From: Natronococcus sp. CG52
Lineage (GTDB): Archaea > Halobacteriota > Halobacteria > Halobacteriales > Natrialbaceae
NCBI RefSeq assembly: GCF_023913515.1
Contig: NZ_CP099391.1
Coordinates: 1,240,001-1,304,000 of the forward strand
Length of the DNA stretch: 64,000 nt
Direction of reading: 5' to 3'
Shown: positions 36,929 through 45,441 of the stretch, piece after piece
Layout: each line of letters opens with the position of its first letter
Position numbering within the stretch: the first letter of the stretch is position 1
The notes under the pieces: generated by a model
What the model was told of the DNA's origin: nothing
Databases searched by the model: none
The model's input: the letters and a program-made list of their open reading frames with translations, nothing else
Position numbers and translations under genes: made by a program

Positions 36929-39310
36929 GTGACAGCAGATCCGACTCGGCGCACCGTCCTCGCCGGCGCACTCGCCGCCGGCGTCGGCGGGCTGACGCTC
37001 ACGTCCGCCCGGGAGTTGCTCGAGCAGTTCGCGCCCCTCTCGGGAACCGCCTGGGACGCCGCCGACAGGACGTTGCCCGAAGCCGTCGAGAGCCCGTACG
37101 GCGCCGCGACCGTGCGATACGACGACTACGGCGTGCCACACGTCGACTCGGAGTCCGAACCCGCGGCGTACTTCGCCGTCGGCTACGTGCAGGCGTTCGA
37201 CCGCCTCGCGCAACTCGACCTGCAGCGGCGGGTCATGCGGGGCCAACTCTCGGAACTCGTCGGCGATGCGACGCTCGAGGACGACGAGTTCCACGTCGCG
37301 ATGGACTTCGCGGGCGCGGCCGAGGCGACCTGGGAGCACGTCGCCGAGACGCCCGCCGGACCGCTCGTCGAGGCCTACGCGGACGGCGTCAACGCGGTCG
37401 TCGACCGCGGCGCACTGCCGCTCGAGTTCGAACTGCTCGGCTACGAGCCGGAGCCGTGGACGCCCGCCGACTCGATGCTGATGGAGAAGCAGATCTCGTG
37501 GACGCTGACGGGGAACTTCGGCGAGCTCCGCCGCGCGCTGATCGCCGACCGACTCGGCGAGGACGTCCTCGAGGAGCTCTACCCGGAACGGATGGACCAC
37601 GACGTTCCGATCCTGCGGGAGTCGGTGGATGGGGAGACGCTCGAGCGACCGTCCATGACCGAGAGCGAGCCGGTCGATCCGGCCCTGACGAACTGGCTCT
37701 CTCGGTTCGAGTCGCCGACGGGCGTCGGCTCGAACAGCTGGGTCGTCTCGGGCGACCACACCACCAGCGGGCAGCCGATCGTCGCCTACGATCCGCACCT
37801 CTCGCTGATGGCGCCGCCGCTGTGGTACGAACAACACGTCGAGACGCCCGAAACATCGGTCCGCGGCGCGACCTTCCCCGGCGTCCCGTTCGTCATCACG
37901 GGCGCGAACGAACACGGGACCTGGTCGTTCACGAACGTCGGCGCGGACGTGCTGGATTGCTACCGGTACGAGATCGACGAGGACGGCGAACGATACCGCT
38001 ACCGTGGCGAGTGGCGCGAGTTCGAGACCGAGGAGCGCGAGATCGCCGTCGCCGACGGCGAAAACCGGACGCTCACCCTCAGGAAGACCGTCCACGGACC
38101 GGTGATCGAGCGCGAGGAGCGGACGGTCGGGGTCGCCTGGACCGGCCACACGGCCACGCGAACGACGGAAGCGATCTACGAGTACGAGCGAAGCGAGGGG
38201 ATCGACGACCTGCTCGAGGCGACCCGGCGGTTCGACCTGCCGACGCAGAACCTCGTCTACGCCGACGCCGACGGCCGGACGCTGTACTACGCGACGGGCA
38301 AACTCCCGGTTCGGGAGATCGACGGCGAGGCGGTCTCGGGGAATCGGATCTTCGACGGCTCCGCGGCCGAGGGTGAGTGGGAGGGGTTCACCCCCTTCGG
38401 CGACTCCACCTGGGACGGGTTCGTCCCCTTCGAGGAGAAGCCCCACGAGATCGATCCGGGCGTCCTCGCGACGGCCAACCAGCGCGTCGTCGACGATCCC
38501 GAACACTACATCGGCGTGGCCTTCGCGACTCCCTACCGCGGCGCGCGCATCTACGACCGCCTCGACGAGCGCGTCGAGTCGAGCGAGCCGACGGATCCCG
38601 ACCTTCACCGCACCCTTCAGAACGACATTTACGACGCCCGGGCCGAACACCTCGTCCCCGAGTTGCTCGAGTCGCTGGAGGCGCACGACGATCGCTCGGA
38701 CGAACTCGCGGATGCCGGCGAGACGCTCGCCGCGTGGGAGTACGAGATGGAGGCGGATTCCCGCGGCGCGCTGATCTTCGCCCGCTGGATAGACCACTTC
38801 CGACGACTGGTCCTCGAGCCCGAGTTCGACGACGCCGGCCTCGACGAGTCGTACTATCCCAACGACTGGGTGATCGCGACGCTGCCCGAGGAGAGCGCGT
38901 TCTTCGAAGTGCGGTCGCGAGCCGAGACGATGGTCGAGGGGCTCGAGGGTGCCCTCGACGAAATCGACGAGGAAGGGTGGGGCACCTACGGCGACTGGAA
39001 CTCGACGCGCGTGATCGAGCACCCGTTCGGCCCGGAAGCGCCCTTCCTCAACTACCCCGAGAGAGCGGCGGACGGCTCGCGGGCGACGGTGAAGAACTAC
39101 CGCGTCGAGACGGCGGTTGGCGCGAGCTGGCGCATGGTCGTCGAACCCGGCGGCGACGCCACGGCAATCTTGCCCGGCGGCAACTCCGGGGACTACTTCT
39201 CCGAGCACTACGCCGACCAGTTCGAGCGCTGGCTCGCGAACGACCAGAAACCGATGGACCGGGTGCTCGAGGGGGAGCCCGACGTCACCTTCGAGGAGGG
39301 GTCGTCGTGA
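36929..39310 (+). CDS. penicillin acylase family (Ntn-hydrolase) protein
   Basis: This 793-residue exported protein starts with GTG and has a Tat-type signal (RRTVLAGALAAGVGGLTLTSA). The alpha-chain region (AVRYDDYGVPHVDSES-like, YFAVGYVQAFDRLAQLDLQRRVMRG) is followed by GVGSNSWVVSG. The Ser at 268 would become the N-terminal nucleophile after self-cleavage, as Ser1 does in penicillin acylases (SNMW). Later GANEHGTWSFTNVGADV matches the family. Likely substrates are acyl-amino compounds such as acyl-homoserine lactones or other amides. The next gene overlaps by 4 nt. Confidence 0.9.
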   Translation: MTADPTRRTVLAGALAAGVGGLTLTSARELLEQFAPLSGTAWDAADRTLPEAVESPYGAATVRYDDYGVPHVDSESEPAAYFAVGYVQAFDRLAQLDLQRRVMRGQLSELVGDATLEDDEFHVAMDFAGAAEATWEHVAETPAGPLVEAYADGVNAVVDRGALPLEFELLGYEPEPWTPADSMLMEKQISWTLTGNFGELRRALIADRLGEDVLEELYPERMDHDVPILRESVDGETLERPSMTESEPVDPALTNWLSRFESPTGVGSNSWVVSGDHTTSGQPIVAYDPHLSLMAPPLWYEQHVETPETSVRGATFPGVPFVITGANEHGTWSFTNVGADVLDCYRYEIDEDGERYRYRGEWREFETEEREIAVADGENRTLTLRKTVHGPVIEREERTVGVAWTGHTATRTTEAIYEYERSEGIDDLLEATRRFDLPTQNLVYADADGRTLYYATGKLPVREIDGEAVSGNRIFDGSAAEGEWEGFTPFGDSTWDGFVPFEEKPHEIDPGVLATANQRVVDDPEHYIGVAFATPYRGARIYDRLDERVESSEPTDPDLHRTLQNDIYDARAEHLVPELLESLEAHDDRSDELADAGETLAAWEYEMEADSRGALIFARWIDHFRRLVLEPEFDDAGLDESYYPNDWVIATLPEESAFFEVRSRAETMVEGLEGALDEIDEEGWGTYGDWNSTRVIEHPFGPEAPFLNYPERAADGSRATVKNYRVETAVGASWRMVVEPGGDATAILPGGNSGDYFSEHYADQFERWLANDQKPMDRVLEGEPDVTFEEGSS

Positions 39311-39660
39311 CCGCAAACGATCGTTTTGCGGATGGTCGACGGGTCCTCGAGCGCGTGCGAACGGAGCCGCGGGTGCACGGAATCGCCGTCTTCGCGGTGG
39401 TCGGTGTCGGACTCGCGCTCGCGTGGCTCCACTGGTTCGGCCTCGTCGTCGGCGGTGCGCTCGTCGGGCTCGTCTCGCCGAGCGTGTGGCGCGGTGTCGC
39501 CGGCGCACTCGGCTTCGGCGTGCTCGTCCTGGCGGCGTTCGCGATCGGACTCGGCGACGCCGCGTGGCGCGTCCTCGAGATGTCCCCGATCGTCTACGTC
39601 ACCGTCGCGAGCGCACTCGGCTTGCCGGCGTTCGGGGCACTGGTCCGGGGGATGGTTTGA
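39307..39660 (+). CDS. small membrane protein coupled to the acylase gene
   Basis: This 117-residue protein begins at a GTG that overlaps the acylase stop (GTGA). It has four hydrophobic segments (HGIAVFAVVGVGLALAWLHW, GLVVGGALVGLVSP, GALGFGVLVLAAFAIGLG, PIVYVTVASALGLPAFGALV). No family is recognised. Tight coupling to an exported Ntn hydrolase suggests a partner in secretion, anchoring or product export; this is inference. Confidence 0.7.
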   Translation: MTANDRFADGRRVLERVRTEPRVHGIAVFAVVGVGLALAWLHWFGLVVGGALVGLVSPSVWRGVAGALGFGVLVLAAFAIGLGDAAWRVLEMSPIVYVTVASALGLPAFGALVRGMV

Positions 39661-39809
39661 GAATCGAGAGCGAGAATCGTCTGCGCGTATTCGCCCGCTA
39701 CGGACGTCCGAGGAGACGTCGTTCGTCACCGACGACTGACGGCGAACGAGAACTCTCGTCGGTTGCCGGCCCACGTACTGTTTTTTCGGTCCGGTTCGTA
39801 CGCGCCGGT

Positions 39810-40784
39810 ATGGAGTACACGACTCTCGGAGACACGGGGATGGAAGTCAGCCGACTCTGTCTCGGCTGCATGAGCTTCGGCTCGAGCGACTGGCGCGAGT
39901 GGGTTCTCGATGACGAGGAGAGCGAAGAGATCCTCGACCGCGCGATCGATCTCGGGATCAACTTCTTCGATACGGCGAACATGTACTCGCGAGGCGAGTC
40001 CGAACGCATCCTCGGCGAGGCGCTCGAGGGCCGCCGCGAGGAGTCGGTCGTCGCCACGAAGGGCTACTTCCGGATGCGCGAGGACGACCCGAACTCGGGC
40101 GGCCTCTCCCGGAAGGCGATCGAACAGGAGCTCGCGGCCAGCCGCGAGCGACTCGGGATGGACACGATCGACCTCTACCAGATCCACCGCTGGGACGACG
40201 ATACCCCGATCGAGACGACGATGCGAGCGTTAGACGACGCCGTCCGCCGCGGCCACGTGCGCTACGTCGGCGCCTCCTCGATGTGGGCCCACCAGCTCGC
40301 CGAGTCGCTGCACGCGAGCGATCGGCTGGGTCTCGAGCGGTTCGCCACGATGCAGAACCACTACAATCTCGTCTACCGCGAGGAGGAACGCGAGATGCTC
40401 CCGCTCTGTGACAGAGAGAACACTGGCGTGATGCCGTGGTCCCCACTGGCTCGAGGGTATCTCACGCGCCCGCACGAAGAAATCGATACGACGACGCGCG
40501 GCGAGACGGAAGAGCACATGTACGAGCATCCCTACCGCGAGGGCGGCGGTCGGGAAATCAACGAGCGCGTCGCCGAAGTGGCCGCCGAGAAGGGTGCGAC
40601 GATGGCTCAGATCGCCCTCGCCTGGCTGCTCCACAAGGACCGGGTCGACGCCCCGATCGTCGGGACCACGAGCGTCGAACACCTGGAGCAGGCCGTCGAG
40701 GCGCTCGAGATCTCGCTCTCGTCGTCGGATATCGCGTACCTCGAGGAGCCGTACGAGCCGGTTCCGGTGTCGGGTCACAGCTGA
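39810..40784 (+). CDS. aldo/keto reductase
   Basis: This 324-residue TIM-barrel oxidoreductase carries the catalytic tetrad: FDTANMYSRGESERILGEAL (Asp, Tyr), VVATKGYF (Lys) and DLYQIHRWDDDTP (His). The NADP-binding C-terminal part contains DAPIVGTTSVEHLEQAV. It resembles the YajO/AKR11-like group that begins MEYTTLGDTGMEVSRLCLGCMSFG. The start ATG 39810 was selected by that opening; an upstream frame to 39117 is a shadow of the acylase. Natural substrate unknown. Confidence 0.93.
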   Translation: MEYTTLGDTGMEVSRLCLGCMSFGSSDWREWVLDDEESEEILDRAIDLGINFFDTANMYSRGESERILGEALEGRREESVVATKGYFRMREDDPNSGGLSRKAIEQELAASRERLGMDTIDLYQIHRWDDDTPIETTMRALDDAVRRGHVRYVGASSMWAHQLAESLHASDRLGLERFATMQNHYNLVYREEEREMLPLCDRENTGVMPWSPLARGYLTRPHEEIDTTTRGETEEHMYEHPYREGGGREINERVAEVAAEKGATMAQIALAWLLHKDRVDAPIVGTTSVEHLEQAVEALEISLSSSDIAYLEEPYEPVPVSGHS

Positions 40785-40834
40785 GTGGCGGCACCCGCTC
40801 CACCGGGCGAACGGCACCGATTGGGGGACCGAAA

Positions 40835-41044
40835 TCAGCTCATGAACAGCCGCCGACCGGCCCGCTCGTGGCGCATGCCCATGATCTCGGCCAGCGGCGC
40901 GAACGAGGTCATCGCCGTCACGTCGGCGTCGGCGTACCGCTCACAGACCTCGGTGACGACCGACTGCACCGACTCGAGAACGGCCTGAATCTCGGTGTGG
41001 CCGAGCCGACCGAGCCGTTGCGCCGCGCCGAGCAGCCCTGTCAC
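40835..41044 (-). CDS. small conserved-looking ORF or gene remnant after the HTH-CBS gene
   Basis: The annotated start is a GTG, giving 69 residues ending in MRHERAGRRLFMS. Codon use is normal. The same frame stays open upstream to the stop codon of the HTH-CBS gene at 41216-41218 (about 126 codons in all, with CQRRNYFRKRW near the start), but it has no ATG or GTG before 41044. It is either a short gene or the remains of a longer one that lost its start. No family is recognised. Confidence 0.4.
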   Translation of the reverse strand: MTGLLGAAQRLGRLGHTEIQAVLESVQSVVTEVCERYADADVTAMTSFAPLAEIMGMRHERAGRRLFMS

Positions 41045-41215
41045 GATACGAGTACGCGTGCGCGAGGCAGGCCTCGAGTCTCGGAACTCGGCACCGACCG
41101 CCTCGACTCGCGCGATGCGGTGACGGAGTACCTCGCGGTCTGATCCGGACGTCCACCGCTTCCGGAAGTAGTTCCGGCGCTGGCAGTCCGACGCGAGCGC
41201 GTCGACCGACGACGT

Positions 41216-41755
41216 CTAGGAGAACCGCGCGGCGATGTCTGCCTCAGTGATGATACCGACGGTCTCGCCCGCCTCGGTGATCATCACGGCCTTGTAGTGT
41301 TCGAGCAGATTGCTGATCTCGTCCAGCGTCGCGTCCTTCGACACCGTCGGAAAACTCTCGCTCATGTGTTCCTCGATGGGTTCGTCGCGCGCCTCGGAGT
41401 CGAGGTGGACGAGATCGCTCTGACTGATCGAGCCGACGGGGATGCCGTTCTGGATGACCGCGAGCTGCGAGTAGGCTTCGGCCTCCATCTTTCGGGCGGC
41501 CTCGCTGACGGGGTCGTCCGGCGCGACGTTCACGACCGCTTCGTTCATGAGGTCTTCCGCGCGGACGACGTCGCTTTCGGCTTTCTCGAGTGCGTTGACG
41601 ATCCGCCGCAGCGTCGAGAGGCGCGGATCGACGTCACCGCCCTCGATTCGGGCGATCAGCGGCTGCGAGACCTCGGCCTTGTCCGCGAGTTCGCTCTGGG
41701 TCAGCCCCAGTTCGGTGCGGCGCTGGCGGAGGTCCGCTGGCGTCGGGAGTTCCAT
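41216..41755 (-). CDS. Xre-type HTH plus CBS-pair transcriptional regulator
   Basis: This 179-residue protein has an N-terminal Cro/Xre helix-turn-helix (LRQRRTELGLTQSELADKAEVSQPLIARIEGG, residues 9-40) and two CBS motifs (DLMNEAVVNVAPDDPVSEAA to VGSISQSDLV; MSESFPTVSKDATLDEIS to VGIITEADIAARF). CBS pairs bind adenine nucleotides, so the regulator probably senses energy charge. This arrangement is common in archaea. Start ATG 41755 is preferred over one at 41764. Confidence 0.9.
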   Translation of the reverse strand: MELPTPADLRQRRTELGLTQSELADKAEVSQPLIARIEGGDVDPRLSTLRRIVNALEKAESDVVRAEDLMNEAVVNVAPDDPVSEAARKMEAEAYSQLAVIQNGIPVGSISQSDLVHLDSEARDEPIEEHMSESFPTVSKDATLDEISNLLEHYKAVMITEAGETVGIITEADIAARFS

Positions 41756-41817
41756 ACGAACCAATAACTACGGGTTATAGAAAGGTGTTTGGGTGCCGTC
41801 GAATCCGGCGACAGCGG

Positions 41818-42171
41818 CTACTCGTCTTCCTCGGTTTCGATGATCTCGACGACGGAGAGCGGGACGTCGCGCAGCGCGCCGCCGACCTCGCTCTTCGCGA
41901 TGCGAGAGGCGTGTTCCTCGCCGTCGGCGTTGAACACGTCCATCTCGAGCGCCAGTCCGACCAGTGCGGTGTCGGCCGCGACGAACGCGGAGTCGAAGGG
42001 CTCACCGCAGGCGGGACAGCCCGTTGCGCCGACCTCGACCTCGACGTAGTCCATGCCTTCGCTGTTGAGTCGTTTTCCGGCCTCGCTGACGGCGACGCCG
42101 ATCGCATCGTCGATCTCCTCGACGTCACGTACCAACCATGCTGCTTCCATCGCGACGAGATAATTTCCCAT
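41818..42171 (-). CDS. UPF0212 (DUF555) family protein
   Basis: This 117-residue protein starts MGNYLVAMEAAWLVRDVEEIDD and carries a zinc-like motif CPACGEPFDSAF near residue 50, then VGLALEMDVFNADGEEHASRIAKSE, as in the archaeal UPF0212 family. Function unknown. The longer frame to 42252 was rejected because MGNYLV is the conserved N-terminus. It is upstream of the HTH-CBS gene on the same strand and may share its transcript. Confidence 0.87.
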   Translation of the reverse strand: MGNYLVAMEAAWLVRDVEEIDDAIGVAVSEAGKRLNSEGMDYVEVEVGATGCPACGEPFDSAFVAADTALVGLALEMDVFNADGEEHASRIAKSEVGGALRDVPLSVVEIIETEEDE

Positions 42172-42431
42172 ATCGGGTGGTCGGTCCGGGGGGTTTCCTG
42201 CTTTGCGGTTCCGGTCGCCGTTCGTAACGATCGACCGGTACGTAGCGCGCACGGGAATTCGATAATGCGCATAAGTTACGAGAATTGAGCGAGTCGATTC
42301 GGACCAAGATAGCCGGATGTCGACTCGAATCCGCTCTGAGTTGGTGAATCAACAACTGAGTTTGAACCGCAAGCAGGCGTCGACCTCTATCTGAGTGTAC
42401 AATAATTATGTATTTCGAATTTCAGTAAGAC

Positions 42432-42439
42432 ATATATAT
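42432..42439 (+). promoter_or_regulatory. TATA box for small membrane gene
   Basis: ATATATAT lies 31-38 nt before the ATG at 42470. Confidence 0.55.
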
Positions 42440-42469
42440 GGGCTCGGGCTGTCCTTCGAGTGAACGCCG

Positions 42470-42643
42470 ATGAAATCCCGCGTGCACCGCGCGACGCTAT
42501 TCGCACTGTACCAGCTCTGCATTGTGGTCGGCATCATCGCGATGCCTGTCGCAATGGCCACCCGCCGAGTCGGGTTTACCCTCCCCCTCCACCGACTGAT
42601 CGAGAACGTCGGCGAAGCGTACGAAGCCGCACAACACGAATGA
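42470..42643 (+). CDS. small membrane protein (57 aa) upstream of the proteasome gene
   Basis: The ATG at 42470 opens a 57-residue frame ending TGA at 42641-42643. The N-terminus is basic (MKSRVHRATLFALYQL), followed by one hydrophobic segment (CIVVGIIAMPVAMATRRVGF) and an amphipathic tail (LPLHRLIENVGEAYEAAQHE). A strong TATA box lies upstream. It looks like a small protein conserved near psmB in haloarchaea; this is from memory. Confidence 0.65.
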   Translation: MKSRVHRATLFALYQLCIVVGIIAMPVAMATRRVGFTLPLHRLIENVGEAYEAAQHE

Positions 42644-42812
42644 GCTGACGATACTTCTCTCCGTCCCGAACCGTCGAGCCACCGGCATCGACGAGAGCCG
42701 CGAAGACGGCCGGGAGTGGACGCAACCTCGCCCGCGAGCGGCGCCGTCCGGCACCGGAGGACGAGTCGTGCCATCGGACGAAAGCGGAAACGACGGTTGT
42801 GACCGCCGATGT

Positions 42813-42820
42813 TTTATATG
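42813..42820 (+). promoter_or_regulatory. TATA box for psmB
   Basis: TTTATATG lies 24-31 nt before the ATG at 42844 and supports that start over the one at 42799. Confidence 0.6.
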
Positions 42821-42843
42821 CTCCCGGTCGTAACGTTCGGTCA

Positions 42844-43575
42844 ATGCGTACGCCTACTCACGAGTCGGAGTTCTCCCGGACGAGCAGCCAGCTGTCGGCT
42901 GATATGAACCCGTACGAGCCGGAAGTCGGCTCCTTGCCCCAGAACGACCTCTCGCGTGCCGACCTCGATAACGTCAACAAGACCGGCACGACGACGATCG
43001 GCATCACGACCGCCGACGGCGTCGTCATCGCGACCGACATGCGCGCCAGTCTCGGCGGCCGGTTCGTCTCGAACAAGAACGTCCAGAAGGTCGAACAGAT
43101 CCACCCGACCGGTGCGCTGACGATGGTCGGCAGCGTCGGCGGCGCCCAGTCGTTCATCGCGAGCCTCCGCGCCGAGGTCAACCTCTACGAGTCTCGCCGC
43201 GGCGAGGCCATGAGCATCGACGCGCTCGCGACGCTCGCAGGTAACTTCGCCCGCGGCGGTCCGTTCTTCGCCATCCACCCGATCCTCGGCGGCGTCGACG
43301 AGGAAGGGAGCCACGTCTACAGCATCGACCCCGCCGGCGGCGTCATGGAGGACGACTACACCGTCACCGGCTCCGGGATGCAACTGGCCTACGGTCACTT
43401 GGAGCAGTCCTACGAAGAGGGCATGTCCAACGAGGAGGCGAAGACGGTCGCCGCTCGCGGCATCAAGTCCGCGGCAGAGCGTGACACCGGCTCCGGTAAC
43501 GGCGTCTTCCTCTGTGAGATCACTGACGAGGGCGTGGACATCCGCGGCCACCACGACTTCGACGACGTCATCTAA
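42844..43575 (+). CDS. psmB: proteasome beta subunit
   Basis: The product is about 243 residues. The N-terminal propeptide (about 48 residues) ends in NKTG, and Thr49 of the TTTIGI stretch is the expected nucleophile after self-cleavage. Following motifs DMRASLGGRFVSNKNVQKVEQI (Asp, Lys), GSVGGAQSFIASLRAE and GSGMQLAYGHLE are those of archaeal beta subunits. It forms the inner rings of the 20S core for protein degradation. The alpha subunit gene is not in the window. A TATA-like box 24-31 nt upstream supports the start. Confidence 0.95.
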   Translation: MRTPTHESEFSRTSSQLSADMNPYEPEVGSLPQNDLSRADLDNVNKTGTTTIGITTADGVVIATDMRASLGGRFVSNKNVQKVEQIHPTGALTMVGSVGGAQSFIASLRAEVNLYESRRGEAMSIDALATLAGNFARGGPFFAIHPILGGVDEEGSHVYSIDPAGGVMEDDYTVTGSGMQLAYGHLEQSYEEGMSNEEAKTVAARGIKSAAERDTGSGNGVFLCEITDEGVDIRGHHDFDDVI

Positions 43576-43718
43576 GGCGGTCGTTCGTCCCAGCTTCTTC
43601 GCCGCTACCCGTTCGTCCGTGAGCATCGCGGCCGCCGCGCCCGCAGTCAGTGGGGAGCCGCCGCCGTCGTTCTCGAGTCGGGCTAACAGTTATACCGCAC
43701 GTTGTTGGGTGATACCAC

Positions 43719-45389
43719 ATGGCGACAGAATACAACCTCGAGGACTACGAGACGGCTCGCGAATCGTTCAGCTGGGAGGAGATCTACGCGGACGCCGACT
43801 GGGACGCGCCGGAGTCGATAAACGTCGGACACGAGGTGTGTGATCGCCACGTCGCGGACGGCGATCGCATCGCGCTCCGCCAGGTCGGAGTCGACGGCGA
43901 GTCGCGGACGCTGACGTTCGAGGAACTGGCCGATCGATCGAACCGGTTCGCGAACGTACTGACCGATCTCGGCGTCGACCGGGGCGAGCGCGTCTTCTCC
44001 TACATGCCCCGAATTCCGGAACACTACGTCGCGCTGGTGGGGACGCTCAAACACGGCGCGGTCTTCGGCGGCATCAACGAGCGGTTCGGTCCCGACGGGA
44101 TCTCCTACCGCCTCGCGGACTGCGACGCGTCGGTCGTCGTGACCACGAGCGAGAACCGCGAGACCGTCGCCGAGGCGCTTTCGGACGCGCCGTCGGTCGA
44201 ACACGTCCTCGTCGTCGACCGCGGCGACGGCGTCGAGAGCGAGGAGGTCGACCTCGAGTCCGCGCTCGAGGACGCCTCGTCGACCTACGAGACGGTCCGA
44301 ACGAGCGGCGAGGACGACGCGCTGCTGTACTACACGAGCGGGACGACCGGCCCCGCGAAGGGCGTCCTCCACAAGCACCGCTGGGTGACCGGCGTCGCGG
44401 CGACCCAGCGGTTCGCGGGCGATCTCCGAGAGGACGACCTCTACTGGTCGACGGGCGACCTCGGCTGGCTCACCGGCCCGATCAACACGCTCGGGGCGTG
44501 GTTCTGGGGAACGTCGCTGTTCACTTACGAGGGAGAGTTCGATCCGGAGACCTGGGCCGAGTTGCTCGACGAGTATCCGATCACGGTGCTGTTCAGCGTG
44601 CCGACGGCCTACCGGATGCTCCGAGAGAACGCGGAACTGCTCGAGGGATGCGATCTCGACCTCCGCCACGCCCTCTCGATCGGCGAACCGCTCTCCGCCG
44701 GGGTCGTCGAGTGGGGCGAGGAAACGCTCGGCGTGACGATCCACGACACCTACGGCCAGACCGAGACGGGAAACATGATCATCAACAACTATCCCTCGAT
44801 GGAGCTCCGGCCCGGAAGCATGGGGAAGCCGCTTCCCGGGATCACCGCGGAGATCGTCGATCCGGAGAGCGGAGAGCCGCTCGAGCCGGGTGAGACCGGC
44901 GAGATCGCCCAGCGCGGCGACTACCCGTGCTTTTTCGCCGAGTACTGGGAGAAGCCCGAGAAGACCGAGAGCTGTTTCGTCAACGGCTGGTACCTCTCGG
45001 GCGACCTGGCCCACAGGGACGAGGACGGGTACTTCTGGTTCGAAGGGCGAGCCGACGACGTCATCATCTCCTCGGGTTACCGAATCGGTCCCTTCGAGGT
45101 CGAGAGCTCCCTCGGCGAGCACCCGGCCGTCGCCGAGGCGGCGGTCGTCCCGAAGCCGGATCGACAGCGCGGGACCATCGTCAAGGCCTACGTCGTCCCG
45201 AGCGAGACCGCCGACCCGTCCGCCGAACTGAAAGAGGACATCAAGAGCTACGTCCGCGAGGAACTATCGGCACACGAGTATCCCCGCGAGATCGAGTTCC
45301 GCTCCGAACTTCCGAAGACGGTCACCGGCAAGATCCGGCGCACCGAACTGCAGGACGACGCCGCGGAGGAAGTCGACGAGGCGGCGTGA
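43719..45389 (+). CDS. acyl-CoA synthetase (AMP-forming, acetyl-CoA synthetase-like)
   Basis: This 556-residue ANL enzyme has the P-loop LLYYTSGTTGPAKGVLHKHRW (about residues 207-227), IHDTYGQTETGNM, LSGDLAHRDEDGYFWFEGRADDVI and the C-terminal KTVTGKIRR lysine. Start and proportions resemble acetyl-CoA synthetase-like/medium-chain synthetases. It activates a short or medium acid. It lies after the proteasome gene, 143 nt downstream. The substrate is not shown by sequence; acetate or propionate is plausible given the mcl/pcc pathways. Confidence 0.9.
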   Translation: MATEYNLEDYETARESFSWEEIYADADWDAPESINVGHEVCDRHVADGDRIALRQVGVDGESRTLTFEELADRSNRFANVLTDLGVDRGERVFSYMPRIPEHYVALVGTLKHGAVFGGINERFGPDGISYRLADCDASVVVTTSENRETVAEALSDAPSVEHVLVVDRGDGVESEEVDLESALEDASSTYETVRTSGEDDALLYYTSGTTGPAKGVLHKHRWVTGVAATQRFAGDLREDDLYWSTGDLGWLTGPINTLGAWFWGTSLFTYEGEFDPETWAELLDEYPITVLFSVPTAYRMLRENAELLEGCDLDLRHALSIGEPLSAGVVEWGEETLGVTIHDTYGQTETGNMIINNYPSMELRPGSMGKPLPGITAEIVDPESGEPLEPGETGEIAQRGDYPCFFAEYWEKPEKTESCFVNGWYLSGDLAHRDEDGYFWFEGRADDVIISSGYRIGPFEVESSLGEHPAVAEAAVVPKPDRQRGTIVKAYVVPSETADPSAELKEDIKSYVREELSAHEYPREIEFRSELPKTVTGKIRRTELQDDAAEEVDEAA

Positions 45390-45441
45390 ATACCTGAAAA
45401 AGCGGTCGTCGCTTCCGTCCCCTCTTTCGGTGGGGTGCGGT

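Noticed and set aside
36923-39508. 861-codon minus-strand open frame across the acylase gene
   Set aside because: It is a GC-rich shadow of the plus-strand penicillin acylase (signal peptide and family motifs on plus); the minus frame shows no domain.
40941-41156. 71-codon minus-strand frame (LEACLAHAYSYRDRAARR)
   Set aside because: Arg-rich shadow of the other minus-strand frame that has better codon use.
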